The notes under the pieces: model-generated
The model's input: only the letters and a program-made list of their open reading frames with translations
Databases searched by the model: none
Told to the model about the DNA's origin: nothing
Position numbers and translations under genes: made by a program
Virus record (IMG/VR): IMGVR_UViG_3300027335_000007
Location: 1 to 37,666 of that record
DNA from: a virus
Strand: one strand, 5' to 3'
Length of the DNA: 37,666 nt
In this document: in pieces, positions 17,809 to 26,128 of the stretch
Layout: the number at the start of each line of letters is the position of its first letter
Position numbering within the stretch: the stretch's first letter is position 1

Positions 17809-18933
17809 ATGAGTTCAATGAGTGATATTGAATTAGAACTAACAAAAAAACAAATTTTAGATGCTTTCAAACCTGTCAAAAAACGAACTAAAGATTTTAT
17901 GTTTGATCCTGAAAGTTATAGGTTAGCAAAATCTATCATTTCTTATTTAGAAAAAAACATACCAAAGTTAAAACTCAATAAACCTATATCTAGCTATATT
18001 ACTTTTAAAAAAGAAATTGAAGATATTGATACTATAGGTTTAAATCCAAACGATAATATTAAGAGTAAGATCATAAATTTTACAGACACATTCGCTAAAG
18101 AAATCAAAAAGATTAAAATCACAGATACTCAAATTACAGAAAATCAAACCTCTTGGGAAGATGCCTCTAAACAAGAAATTGAGATTGTCATTCAACAAGT
18201 ACCTTCTTTAAATCTCAAATTCCTTTCGCAAGTCACTATGGATAATCTCATCAATTTTAAAACAAACATTCTTAAAGCTGTGGATAGAATCAAAACATCA
18301 CCTATCTCTAAACTACATAAAGCTGTCACAGGTGATTTAATTATTGCTACAGATAAAGACATTCAAAAAGAATATGGTATTAAAAAAACAAAAACAGCTA
18401 TTGCTTTTTATTCTCAAAACCATCAGATCGTTGTTTATTATATTGATGAAACTCAAAATGTAGATAAAAGAGAGATTTACATTTCTCTTATTCATGAATT
18501 TGGTCATAAATTTCACGATAAATTCATGAAAGCAGGATTTGGAAGCACAGCAGTCAAAGTATTATATCTTGAAGCAATGAAATCTACAGAACAATGTTAC
18601 TTAGACCAATTACCTAAAATAGGTGATCCTCTTTCTAATTTAAGAGAAGATTGGTGGACAGTTAGGATGTCATCTGAAGATTATGTTTTAACTGAAATCC
18701 AAAAAAGTAACTTAGGTATTAAGTATGTCTACACTAACACGGAAGGTAAAACTATGCAAATAGATAAGAAAGACATTCTTAAACTAATAACTTGTCCTTC
18801 CCAATATGGAGCAAAAAACGAATTAGAATTTTTTGCTGAAATGGTAACACTTATCACTTTAGGATTAGTGAAACCATCTCAACAGGTTATTGCTGATAAG
18901 TTTATGGATATTATTAATAAGTATTCAATCTAG
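17809..18933 (+). CDS. Array zincin-like metallopeptidase, member C
   Basis: 374 residues beginning MSSMSDIELE; the same MSDIE start and an AAAAGAGAGAT leader recur in D and E. Residues 1-145 form a helical N-terminal region, of which 95-160 (FAKEIKKIKITD ... TSWEDASKQEIEIVIQQ) is closely matched in E. The core has IKTSPI (161-166), HEFGH (229-233), IGDPLSNLREDWW (271-283), CPSQYGAKNE (329-338) and EFFAE (340-344), so all presumed zinc ligands are intact. Only 18 bases separate it from D, suggesting one transcript. Confidence 0.72.
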   Translation: MSSMSDIELELTKKQILDAFKPVKKRTKDFMFDPESYRLAKSIISYLEKNIPKLKLNKPISSYITFKKEIEDIDTIGLNPNDNIKSKIINFTDTFAKEIKKIKITDTQITENQTSWEDASKQEIEIVIQQVPSLNLKFLSQVTMDNLINFKTNILKAVDRIKTSPISKLHKAVTGDLIIATDKDIQKEYGIKKTKTAIAFYSQNHQIVVYYIDETQNVDKREIYISLIHEFGHKFHDKFMKAGFGSTAVKVLYLEAMKSTEQCYLDQLPKIGDPLSNLREDWWTVRMSSEDYVLTEIQKSNLGIKYVYTNTEGKTMQIDKKDILKLITCPSQYGAKNELEFFAEMVTLITLGLVKPSQQVIADKFMDIINKYSI

Positions 18934-18951
18934 GCAAAAGAGAGATATATT

Positions 18952-19725
18952 ATGAACACCATGAGTGATATTGAATATGGATCAGATAGACTTAAAGCTG
19001 TTGTTATTGAAGTAGATGGTATTAAGATAAGCATTCAATCTCTTATCACAGAAAAAGACATAGAATTTTTTAAAGCACAATTATCTTTAGCAGGCAAGTA
19101 TATAAGCCAATCCCCTATCCACTCTTTTAAAAAAGTTCTTTCTTCTGTATTCATTGATTTAGGTTCTCATGCTGACTTATATCAAAAATATAATCAAAGT
19201 AAAAATACAGTAGCAGTATATAAAGGTAAAACTAAATCGATTGGTTTTTTCTTTGATTCAATAAAATCTCATCCAGCATACATTACTTTAATCCATGAAC
19301 TTGCACATCAGTTTCACCATACTTTGATTAAAAATAGCTTTGGGAATAAAGTTATTTTAGCTTTATTTAAAAGAGCAACCAATTCAAAGAGGCAATGTGA
19401 ATTATTCACTTTACCTAAAATAGGCGATCCCCTCTCTAACTTAAGGGAAAGTTGGTGGGCTGTTAAGAAAGGTTCAAGAGATGAATATTTATTAACTAAA
19501 ATCATTCGTGGTGTTTATTATTATGAGAATGGAAAAGGTGATGATACGATTTTTACTAAAGAAGAAATCATAGAGATGCTTGCCTGTCCATCTGAATATG
19601 GTGCTTCAAATGCAGAAGAATTTTTTGCTGAGATGGTAACACTTATTACTTTAGGATTAGTGAAACCTAGTCAACAATTAATAGCTGATAAGTTTATGAA
19701 AATCATAGAACAAGATTCTATTTAA
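18952..19725 (+). CDS. Array zincin-like metallopeptidase, short member D
   Basis: 257 residues. It keeps the MNTMSDIE start but lacks about 115 residues of the N-terminal region found in C and E, so it is essentially the peptidase core alone. HELAH is at 115-119, IGDPLSNLRESWW near 157-169, CPSEYGASN 212-220 and EFFAE 223-227. Its last 60 bases, including KIIEQDSI and the stop, are almost identical to those of member A, while the rest differs more. That points to recombination or conversion of the 3' end. The short form defines the minimal catalytic unit of the family. Confidence 0.72.
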   Translation: MNTMSDIEYGSDRLKAVVIEVDGIKISIQSLITEKDIEFFKAQLSLAGKYISQSPIHSFKKVLSSVFIDLGSHADLYQKYNQSKNTVAVYKGKTKSIGFFFDSIKSHPAYITLIHELAHQFHHTLIKNSFGNKVILALFKRATNSKRQCELFTLPKIGDPLSNLRESWWAVKKGSRDEYLLTKIIRGVYYYENGKGDDTIFTKEEIIEMLACPSEYGASNAEEFFAEMVTLITLGLVKPSQQLIADKFMKIIEQDSI

Positions 19726-19754
19726 ATAATCCTTTTATTTAATCTTCTTTGTAA

Positions 19755-19841
19755 ACACCTAATCAACAAGTGATTGCGAATAAGTTTATGGAAGGTCTTG
19801 CTGAATATGCTGGTGAAAAAATAGGTAGTCAATTTCTTTAA
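19755..19841 (+). pseudogene. Remnant 3' end of a lost array paralogue (copy 2)
   Basis: The frame right after a TAA encodes TPNQQVIANKFMEGLAEYAG, then EKIGSQFL and a stop. TPNQQVIANKFM matches the family C-terminus (for example KPSQQVIADKFM in C). No body remains upstream, only the end of D. It lies 20 bases before member E, whose leader follows directly. Confidence 0.72.
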
Positions 19842-19861
19842 AGAAAGAAAAGAGATATGTT

Positions 19862-20977
19862 ATGAACACAATGAGTGATATTGAATTTAAAAGAGCAAAA
19901 GAAGGGATTTTAAAACTCATCTCTAAGATTAGCAATATGACTATAGACGATGATGCTGAGAGTTTAGACTTGGGAAAAGCAATTTCAGCTATTGAAACCA
20001 ATTTACCTAAACTAAAACTCACTTTTGAGAAAAGTTTTGAATTATCATCTATCATCAGTTCATATGAAAGAGAACTTAAAAAAAAACCAATATATTTAAA
20101 AAACGAAAAAGCTGATCTGATTATGTTTTTGTCTTTTTTAAATAATTTTGCTAAGGAAATCGAAAAGATTAAAATCACAGACACTACCATTATTGAAAAT
20201 AAGATGACTTGGGAAGATGCCTTAGATCAAGAAATCACTATTGTGATGCAAAAAGAACCTAACTTAAAGATCAAGATCATTTCGCCTGTATCTATGGAAG
20301 ACCTTTTAGACTTTAAGAAAAACATTCTTAGATCAATAGGTGCGATTAAAGCATCGCCTATTCCTAATTTTGATAAAGCATTAAAAGGTAATTTAATTTT
20401 AGGTACAGAGGCAGATATTAAAGAACAAACAGGTGTTACGACACCATATAAAGTAAGTGCTTTATATGATGAGAAAACAAACGATATTATCTATTTTATA
20501 GATATTGCACCCTTTCAACCAGAAAGAGATATTTACACTACTTTTATACATGAGTTTGCACATAGATTCCATTACAACCATATTAAAGGTGGATTTAAAA
20601 ATCCTAAAATCAGAACACTATATGTTCAAGCATTTAGATCGGAAGAACAATGTTATTTAGACCAATTACCTAAAATAGGTGATCCTCTTTCTAATTTAAG
20701 GGAAAATTGGTATACAGTTAGAAGGTCATCCGAAGAATGGATTTTATCTAAAATTAAAGATAACTCATATGCCTATAAAAACTCTAAGGGTGAACTTAAG
20801 TATTTAGATAAGAAAGACATCCTTAGAAGGATAACCTGTCCAAGTCAATATGGTGCTAAAAATGAAGGTGAATTTTTTGCTGAAATGGTAACACTTATCA
20901 CTTTAGGATTAGTGAAACCATCTCAAAAATTAATAGCTGATAAGTTTATGGAAATTATTAATACAGAATTAATCTAA
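19862..20977 (+). CDS. Array zincin-like metallopeptidase, member E
   Basis: 371 residues beginning MNTMSDIEFK. It is the closest relative of C along the whole length: AKEIEKIKITD (about 97-107), TWEDALDQEITIVMQ (116-130), IKASPIPNFDKAL (162-174). Zinc motif HEFAH 230-234, then IGDPLSNLRENWY 272-284, CPSQYGAKNE 326-335 and EFFAE 337-341. Its stop codon overlaps, tail-to-tail, the stop of a small minus-strand gene through the shared bases CTAA at 20974-20977. C and E are likely duplicates of a common ancestor, with D a truncated sibling between them. Confidence 0.72.
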   Translation: MNTMSDIEFKRAKEGILKLISKISNMTIDDDAESLDLGKAISAIETNLPKLKLTFEKSFELSSIISSYERELKKKPIYLKNEKADLIMFLSFLNNFAKEIEKIKITDTTIIENKMTWEDALDQEITIVMQKEPNLKIKIISPVSMEDLLDFKKNILRSIGAIKASPIPNFDKALKGNLILGTEADIKEQTGVTTPYKVSALYDEKTNDIIYFIDIAPFQPERDIYTTFIHEFAHRFHYNHIKGGFKNPKIRTLYVQAFRSEEQCYLDQLPKIGDPLSNLRENWYTVRRSSEEWILSKIKDNSYAYKNSKGELKYLDKKDILRRITCPSQYGAKNEGEFFAEMVTLITLGLVKPSQKLIADKFMEIINTELI

Positions 20978-21120
20978 GCTGGTGGCAAAGTAGCATCATG
21001 AATTTGTTTAGATAATTTCTCAAATCCTAATATATGAAAAACTTCACTTACAGGATGTCCAATTAAATTATGTAAAGACCATTGATATTTTTCAGGTAGT
21101 CTTGCGATTAGCTTTTGCAT
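20974..21120 (-). CDS. Small conserved-looking phage protein (48 residues)
   Basis: Opens at the ATG at 21120, with AAAAGG 8 bases ahead; an ATG at 21126 is too near that site. The product is 48 residues and includes WSLHNLIGHPVSEVFHILGF followed by KLSKQIHDATLPP. The spaced H-N-x-x-GHP and IHD-x-TLP words recall a small phage protein family with His and Asp at fixed positions, known to me only as uncharacterised. It lies inside the metallopeptidase array on the opposite strand and could be a surviving piece of the original minus-strand gene order. Confidence 0.65.
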   Translation of the reverse strand: MQKLIARLPEKYQWSLHNLIGHPVSEVFHILGFEKLSKQIHDATLPPA

Positions 21121-21196
21121 AGTCATATCCTTTTATATGTTCTGTGTATCATTATTATATAGTGAAAAGAGTAAAAGAATGGCAAGCTGTTTTGAA

Positions 21197-21220
21197 TCAT
21201 AATCTTTTTATATATCTTAT
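21197..21220 (+). promoter_or_regulatory. 24-base repeated leader, candidate promoter of member F
   Basis: Starts TCATAATCTTTTTATATATC and ends TTAT. The same 24 bases occur at 22652-22675 before member G. Both copies lie 35-40 bases before an ATG with an AAAGGA site, which fits a promoter and leader that was duplicated with the gene. Confidence 0.45.
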
Positions 21221-21255
21221 TCCTTATAGATATAAATTTAAAAAGGATAAAGATT

Positions 21256-22647
21256 ATGAATTGGGATGATGAACAACAAGTCTTAGAACAAGCTAAAAAC
21301 TCAATATATGGAATTAGAGATGCTAGTCCTAGACTTAAAAACAATTTACCTTTTCTTTTAAAAGCTGTTAAAGGAAGAATCACAAATTTTAATTATGCTT
21401 CTGAAGAACTTCAAAATAATGAAATCTTATATAACACTGTCAAAAAAACCATCTTATCCCAACCAATGGATTTAAGATATATACCTAAGAAATTTAAAGA
21501 CGATAAAGAAATAATCTTAAAAGCAGTAAAAGATTATTATGGTAATTTTGAATATGCTAGTGACAGGTTAAAACAAGATGAAGATATTATCCGAACCACT
21601 TTAAAAAGCATACCATCCGACAGATTATCTTTTTCAGAAGATTTTATAAAAAGTATGGATATTCAAAATCCTTATCTCATCTTAGATACTTTTAAAGAAC
21701 ATACCTTTGTAATAAACTATCTCAATGAGAAATTAAAATCAGATAAAACATTCATGCTTAATGCTATTAAAATAAATCCATACTTTTTTCTGTATGCAGA
21801 TGATAGTTTAAAGAACGATAGGATGTTTATCATAGATGCTATTAATATAAATCCTGATATCAGAATTATGGATGATAAGATACCTTTAGAAATAAGACAA
21901 GATCCTGAGATTGTTAAAGATGAAAATAGACAGGTCACAAAAGTTAAGCTACGAGAACTACCAATTAATCTCTTCTTTTTCAATATCAGTAAAGAAGAGA
22001 TATTGATTTTCAGAAAGAATTTAAAAGAAACTATCCAGCTGATAAAATCATCTAAAATACCAAATTTCAGTGATGTCTTAAATGGCAACATTTATATTGG
22101 TACTAGAGAAGATCTCATTCTTAATTTTGGTGGATCAGGCATAGATGAAAATGTAGGTGCTTACTATATTGAAAAAATAGGTGTCTTTTATATCCTACCA
22201 ACAAAAATAGGAAGTGTTAGTACTCTCATCCACGAACTTGCACATAAATACCATTATACTTTGATTAAGGATGGATATCGAAATTATGCAATCATGCAAT
22301 TTTTCCGATTTTCCCAATATAGAGAATGTAGTTTTCCACAGGTAGGTGATCCACTTTCAGATCTAAGGGAAGATTGGTGGATTGTTAAGAAAATGGCATC
22401 TGATGAATACTATTTAAAAAGAATACTCTCTAATAATGCCTATGAATATGAGAATAAGAACAAAGATAAAAAAGTCATACCTTATGGTAAAATGATTGAA
22501 CTAATCAACTGTCCTTCTCAATATGGTGCTAAAAACCATAAAGAGTTTGTTGCTGAGTTGTGTACTCTTATCACTTTAAATAAAATGAAATCATCTATGC
22601 AAAAACTAGCTGATGACTTTATCCGTATGCTTGAGGAAGAAATCTAA
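21256..22647 (+). CDS. Array zincin-like metallopeptidase with DUF4116-like repeats, member F
   Basis: 463 residues, AAAAAGGA site. Residues 1-220 hold helical repeats of the DUF4116 type: LKNNLPFLLKAVKGRITNFN (27-46), FKDDKEIILKAVKDYYGNFE (80-99) followed by YASDRLKQDED, and LKSDKTFMLNAIKINPYFFL (160-179) followed by YADDSLKNDRMF. The peptidase core follows: IKSSKIPNF (263-271), HELAH (326-330), VGDPLSDLREDWW (363-375), CPSQYGAKNH (419-428) and EFVAE (430-434). DUF4116 repeats are of unknown function and may bind proteins. The central part is nearly identical in DNA to member G. Confidence 0.72.
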   Translation: MNWDDEQQVLEQAKNSIYGIRDASPRLKNNLPFLLKAVKGRITNFNYASEELQNNEILYNTVKKTILSQPMDLRYIPKKFKDDKEIILKAVKDYYGNFEYASDRLKQDEDIIRTTLKSIPSDRLSFSEDFIKSMDIQNPYLILDTFKEHTFVINYLNEKLKSDKTFMLNAIKINPYFFLYADDSLKNDRMFIIDAININPDIRIMDDKIPLEIRQDPEIVKDENRQVTKVKLRELPINLFFFNISKEEILIFRKNLKETIQLIKSSKIPNFSDVLNGNIYIGTREDLILNFGGSGIDENVGAYYIEKIGVFYILPTKIGSVSTLIHELAHKYHYTLIKDGYRNYAIMQFFRFSQYRECSFPQVGDPLSDLREDWWIVKKMASDEYYLKRILSNNAYEYENKNKDKKVIPYGKMIELINCPSQYGAKNHKEFVAELCTLITLNKMKSSMQKLADDFIRMLEEEI

Positions 22648-22651
22648 TCAC

Positions 22652-22675
22652 TCATAATCTTTTTATATATCTTAT
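22652..22675 (+). promoter_or_regulatory. 24-base repeated leader, candidate promoter of member G
   Basis: Exact second copy of 21197-21220. It begins four bases after the stop codon of member F and lies 36 bases before the start of G. Confidence 0.45.
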
Positions 22676-22711
22676 CTTATATATATATCTACATAAGAAA
22701 GGACAAAGATT

Positions 22712-23872
22712 ATGAATTGGGATGATAAAGAACAAGTCTTAAAGGCAGTACAAAACAATTTCAATAATTATCTATATGCAAGCAATAGATTGAAAAAAGA
22801 TGATGATGTTATCGTAGCTACTTTAAAAAGCATACCCACAAGTAAAATCCCTTTCCAAACCAATTTTATAAAAAGTATGAATATCCAAAATCCATATCTC
22901 ATCTTAGAAGGGTTTAAAGAATATTCATTAGCAATAACTCTTGTAAACCAAAAGTTAAGATCTGATGAAGCATTCATGCTCTATGCTATTAAACTAAATC
23001 CATACTTTTTTGTATATGCAGATGAGAGTTTAAAAAACGATAGGAATTTTCTTATTAATGCTATTAATGTAAATCCTGAAATTAGAATTACATATGACAT
23101 CATTCCTTTAGAATTAAGACAAGATCCTGAGATTGTTAAAGATGAAAATAGACAGATCACAAAAGTTAGACTACGAGAACTACCAATTAATCTTTTCTTT
23201 TTCAATATCAGTAAAAAAGATGTCTTAGCTTTCAGAAAAGATTTAAAAGAAACTATCCAGCTGATAAAATCATCTAGATTACCAAATTTCAATGCTGTCT
23301 TAAATGGCAACATTTATATCGGATCACAAGAAGATCTCATTCTTAATTTTGGTGGTGGTGTATATGTGAATGAAAACACAAGTGCTTACTATACTGAAAA
23401 AGCAGGTATCTTTTATATCCTACCAACAAGAGGAAGTCTTGTTAGCACTCTCATCCATGAGTTTAGTCATAAATACCATTACACTTTGATTAAAGAAGGA
23501 TATGGAAATGATAAAGTCAAAAGATTTGCTCAATTTGCTAAATTTAGAGAATGCACTTTTCCAAAAATAGGAGATCCACTTTCTAACCTAAGAGAAGATT
23601 GGTGGCTTGTTAAAATGGCATCAGATGAATATTATTTAAAAAAGATAGATAGAAAGAAAAACTATATCTATAAAAATATTGCAGGTGATGAAAAAATCAT
23701 CAGTTCGGATAAAATGAGTCAGCTGATCAACTGTCCTTCTGAATATAGTATGAAAAACCATAGAGAATTTGTTGCTGAATTATGCACTCTTATCACTTTA
23801 AATAAAGTCACACCAGCTATGCAAAGTCTTGCTGATGATTTTATCACTCTACTCGAAGAAGAAAGAATATAG
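22712..23872 (+). CDS. Array zincin-like metallopeptidase with DUF4116-like repeats, member G
   Basis: 386 residues. It begins MNWDD like F but lacks about 78 residues (roughly F 17-95), that is one or two repeat units. From IKSMNIQNPYLIL onward it parallels F closely, including DPEIVKDENRQ and RELPINLFFFNIS. Zinc motif HEFSH (249-253), IGDPLSNLREDWW (286-298), CPSEYSMKNH (341-350) and EFVAE (352-356). F and G are therefore a recent duplicate pair differing in repeat number. The gene ends only three bases before member H. Confidence 0.72.
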   Translation: MNWDDKEQVLKAVQNNFNNYLYASNRLKKDDDVIVATLKSIPTSKIPFQTNFIKSMNIQNPYLILEGFKEYSLAITLVNQKLRSDEAFMLYAIKLNPYFFVYADESLKNDRNFLINAINVNPEIRITYDIIPLELRQDPEIVKDENRQITKVRLRELPINLFFFNISKKDVLAFRKDLKETIQLIKSSRLPNFNAVLNGNIYIGSQEDLILNFGGGVYVNENTSAYYTEKAGIFYILPTRGSLVSTLIHEFSHKYHYTLIKEGYGNDKVKRFAQFAKFRECTFPKIGDPLSNLREDWWLVKMASDEYYLKKIDRKKNYIYKNIAGDEKIISSDKMSQLINCPSEYSMKNHREFVAELCTLITLNKVTPAMQSLADDFITLLEEERI

Positions 23873-23875
23873 AAT

Positions 23876-25117
23876 ATGAAACAAGCAGGTACAAACATCA
23901 GATTAAATTTCGTACCACCGTCTTTTAGAGATGATAAAGAAATCGTACTACAAGCAGTAGGTGATTCATATGAAGAATATCTATATGTAAGTGACAGGCT
24001 AAAGCAAGACAAAGATGTTATTCGTACTACTCTAAAAAACACACCTAAATTTTATATCGTGGATGTCTTAAGATGGATGGATTACAAAACCAATCCATTA
24101 TTTAAAGATGAGAAATTTCTCTTAGAATTAATAAAAGAAAATCCACATATCTTCTTTGAGATAGATTTAGCATATCGTAAAGATAAAAAGTTCATGCTTG
24201 AGGCTATTAAAATAAATCATAATTTTTACAATTATGCAGACTATTCTTTAAAAGAACCTACATTATATGCAGATGGCAATATAAAACGATATTGGTTTAT
24301 TGAAAATGCTATTGATGCTAATCCTGCTGTGAGATATCTTGACATACCAAAAGAAGTAGCTAAAAGTCCATATCAAATTGAACCACGAGCAGGCAAAAGA
24401 GTTACTATTAAACATCCATACTTGCCTTTGCTTTTAACTTTTATTAACATTAATAAATATACTCTTTTAGAATTTAAAGAAAACTTGAAACAAGTCACTT
24501 CTTTAATCAAAAAGTCAAAAATCCCAAAGTTTAGTAAAGTCTTAAAAGATAATATTTATATTGCGAATAAAGAAAACCTTAAAAAGTATTTTCTTTTAGA
24601 AGGTTTAGACGATACAAGTGCATTGTACTCAAAAAACCTAGATGATATCTTTTATGTCATGCCATCTAAATCATCTTCAATCTATGATCTTGTGCATGAA
24701 TTTGGACATAAATTTCAGAATACTATGATTAAAGATGGTATGGAAAATGAAGCTATTTCTTCTTTCTTTATGAAACTGCAAAATGATACCTGCTCTATGC
24801 CAAAGCTAGGTGATCCATTATCTGATCTAAGAGAAGATTGGTGGAATGTTAAAATGAGTTCAAGTAATGAGTTTTATTTGAATGAGATAGATAGAAATAA
24901 AAACTACATTTATAAAAATGATCAAGGTGTGGAAAAAACCATCAGTTCAGATAAAATGAAAGAACTAATGGTTTGTCCAAGTCAATATGGTGCATCTAAT
25001 GTACAAGAATTTTTTGCTGAAATGGTAGCACTTATTACTTTAGGTAAAGTGAAACCTAATCAACAATGGATTGCAGATAAACTGATTAAGATCATTAAAG
25101 ATAATTTAGAAGTCTAA
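23876..25117 (+). CDS. Array zincin-like metallopeptidase with DUF4116-like repeats, member H
   Basis: 413 residues starting 3 bases after G; no clear ribosome site is present, so translation probably depends on G. Its N-terminus (FRDDKEIVLQAVGDSYEEYL, then YVSDRLKQDKDVIRTTLKNTP) aligns with the second repeat of F (from about residue 79), as if the first 70-80 residues were lost. Core motifs are IKKSKIPKF (211-219), HEFGH (274-278), LGDPLSDLREDWW (311-323), CPSQYGASN (367-375) and EFFAE (378-382). It ends with a 12-base tail-to-tail overlap with a minus-strand gene. Confidence 0.72.
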   Translation: MKQAGTNIRLNFVPPSFRDDKEIVLQAVGDSYEEYLYVSDRLKQDKDVIRTTLKNTPKFYIVDVLRWMDYKTNPLFKDEKFLLELIKENPHIFFEIDLAYRKDKKFMLEAIKINHNFYNYADYSLKEPTLYADGNIKRYWFIENAIDANPAVRYLDIPKEVAKSPYQIEPRAGKRVTIKHPYLPLLLTFININKYTLLEFKENLKQVTSLIKKSKIPKFSKVLKDNIYIANKENLKKYFLLEGLDDTSALYSKNLDDIFYVMPSKSSSIYDLVHEFGHKFQNTMIKDGMENEAISSFFMKLQNDTCSMPKLGDPLSDLREDWWNVKMSSSNEFYLNEIDRNKNYIYKNDQGVEKTISSDKMKELMVCPSQYGASNVQEFFAEMVALITLGKVKPNQQWIADKLIKIIKDNLEV

Positions 25118-25666
25118 ATAATATGCCACTAAAGATAATCTAACTTCTGCAGGAAAAAACACTGTGTAATCATATTTTTTCCAAAACTTTTCTGCCAAAA
25201 TTTTTACTTGTTCTTCATACATAGATGGTGGAAATTTTTTCAAAATGCCTGACTTTTCTACTTCTACCATTAACTTGTATTGAATGAGTTCTCTATCACT
25301 ATTAAATGGTGGATCATCTGATAACATATTCTCAATCACTTCTCTAATGATAGGAAAATCAAAATAGAAGTAAAATGGTTTGCTTGCATGAAAATCACTT
25401 GCAATTCTAGAAATGTGTTGAAACCAATCTAATGGAAATTCATCACGAATATCTGTAATCTCACCATCACGGATTGCTCTATCCATCATTTTTTGATCAG
25501 ATCCTAAATCTCTTGTTTTAGGATTGTTATCTACAAGTTCTAATAACAATTCATGTACATTTGTACCTCTAGTTTGACTCAAATCCATAAAATGCTCACC
25601 TCTAAATAGAGAATGATTTTGATACATCTTTAGTAAACTCGATCTACGACTTCTATGACTATACAT
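25106..25666 (-). CDS. Unrecognised 186-residue protein inside the array
   Basis: AAAGGA lies about 8 bases before the ATG at 25666. The N-terminus is basic (YSHRSRRSSLLKMYQNHS), and the body mixes helix and aromatic strands (KPFYFYFDFPIIREVIENML, then KILAEKFWKKYDYTVFF). No catalytic or DNA-binding motif is recognised and no membrane segment is evident. It has the orientation of the head genes, so it may belong to the ancestral gene order that the plus-strand array interrupts, or to early-type genes of unknown role. Confidence 0.6.
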   Translation of the reverse strand: MYSHRSRRSSLLKMYQNHSLFRGEHFMDLSQTRGTNVHELLLELVDNNPKTRDLGSDQKMMDRAIRDGEITDIRDEFPLDWFQHISRIASDFHASKPFYFYFDFPIIREVIENMLSDDPPFNSDRELIQYKLMVEVEKSGILKKFPPSMYEEQVKILAEKFWKKYDYTVFFPAEVRLSLVAYYLDF

Positions 25667-25730
25667 ATTGTATATCCTTTCTTTTTTCAGCTATGCCTAT
25701 TAACAATAGACTTTATAAATAAAGTAAAAA

Positions 25731-26000
25731 TTAAAGTGTTTCTCTGATCTTGAGTATTTGGTTTAATGACAGTGGATTTGTCATGCTGTTTAACTCTAGA
25801 TCAAATCTTACTTTTTTTGACTGCCATTCAATAATGGTAAATTGAATTTTTTCTTTTTGCACATACTCAAAGGTATATTGCTTACCATTTGTTTCAACAG
25901 TATTCCAAAAAAGATTTTCTTTAGACTTTAATCTGTGCAATGGGAAAACACCTAATACAGTACAGATCTTTTCATTTACTCTAAAAATATGTTCGTTCAT
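25731..26000 (-). CDS. Unrecognised 89-residue protein
   Basis: AAAGG lies 8 bases before the ATG at 26000. Predominantly beta-like sequence with alternating hydrophobic and charged residues (KQYTFEYVQKEKIQFTIIEW) and a short helix at the end (LSLNQILKIRETL). The gene runs in the same direction as the 186-residue gene 64 bases further on. A possible hairpin (26003-26010 with 26048-26055, one G-U pair) touches its ribosome site. No function can be proposed. Confidence 0.55.
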   Translation of the reverse strand: MNEHIFRVNEKICTVLGVFPLHRLKSKENLFWNTVETNGKQYTFEYVQKEKIQFTIIEWQSKKVRFDLELNSMTNPLSLNQILKIRETL

Positions 26001-26128
26001 GTCTTTTACCTTTCTTAACGACCATTCATATATATGTAAACACTTAAGATAAAAGTTTATTGCAACCTCGACTAATTTTTATTTTATATATCCGTCTTTT
26101 TATATACATCTTAAAAAACAGGTAAAAA

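Noticed and set aside
19786-20190. Minus-strand frame opposite the remnant and the start of member E
   Set aside because: Phe/Ile/Ser-rich antisense of a gene with intact family motifs; no ribosome site.
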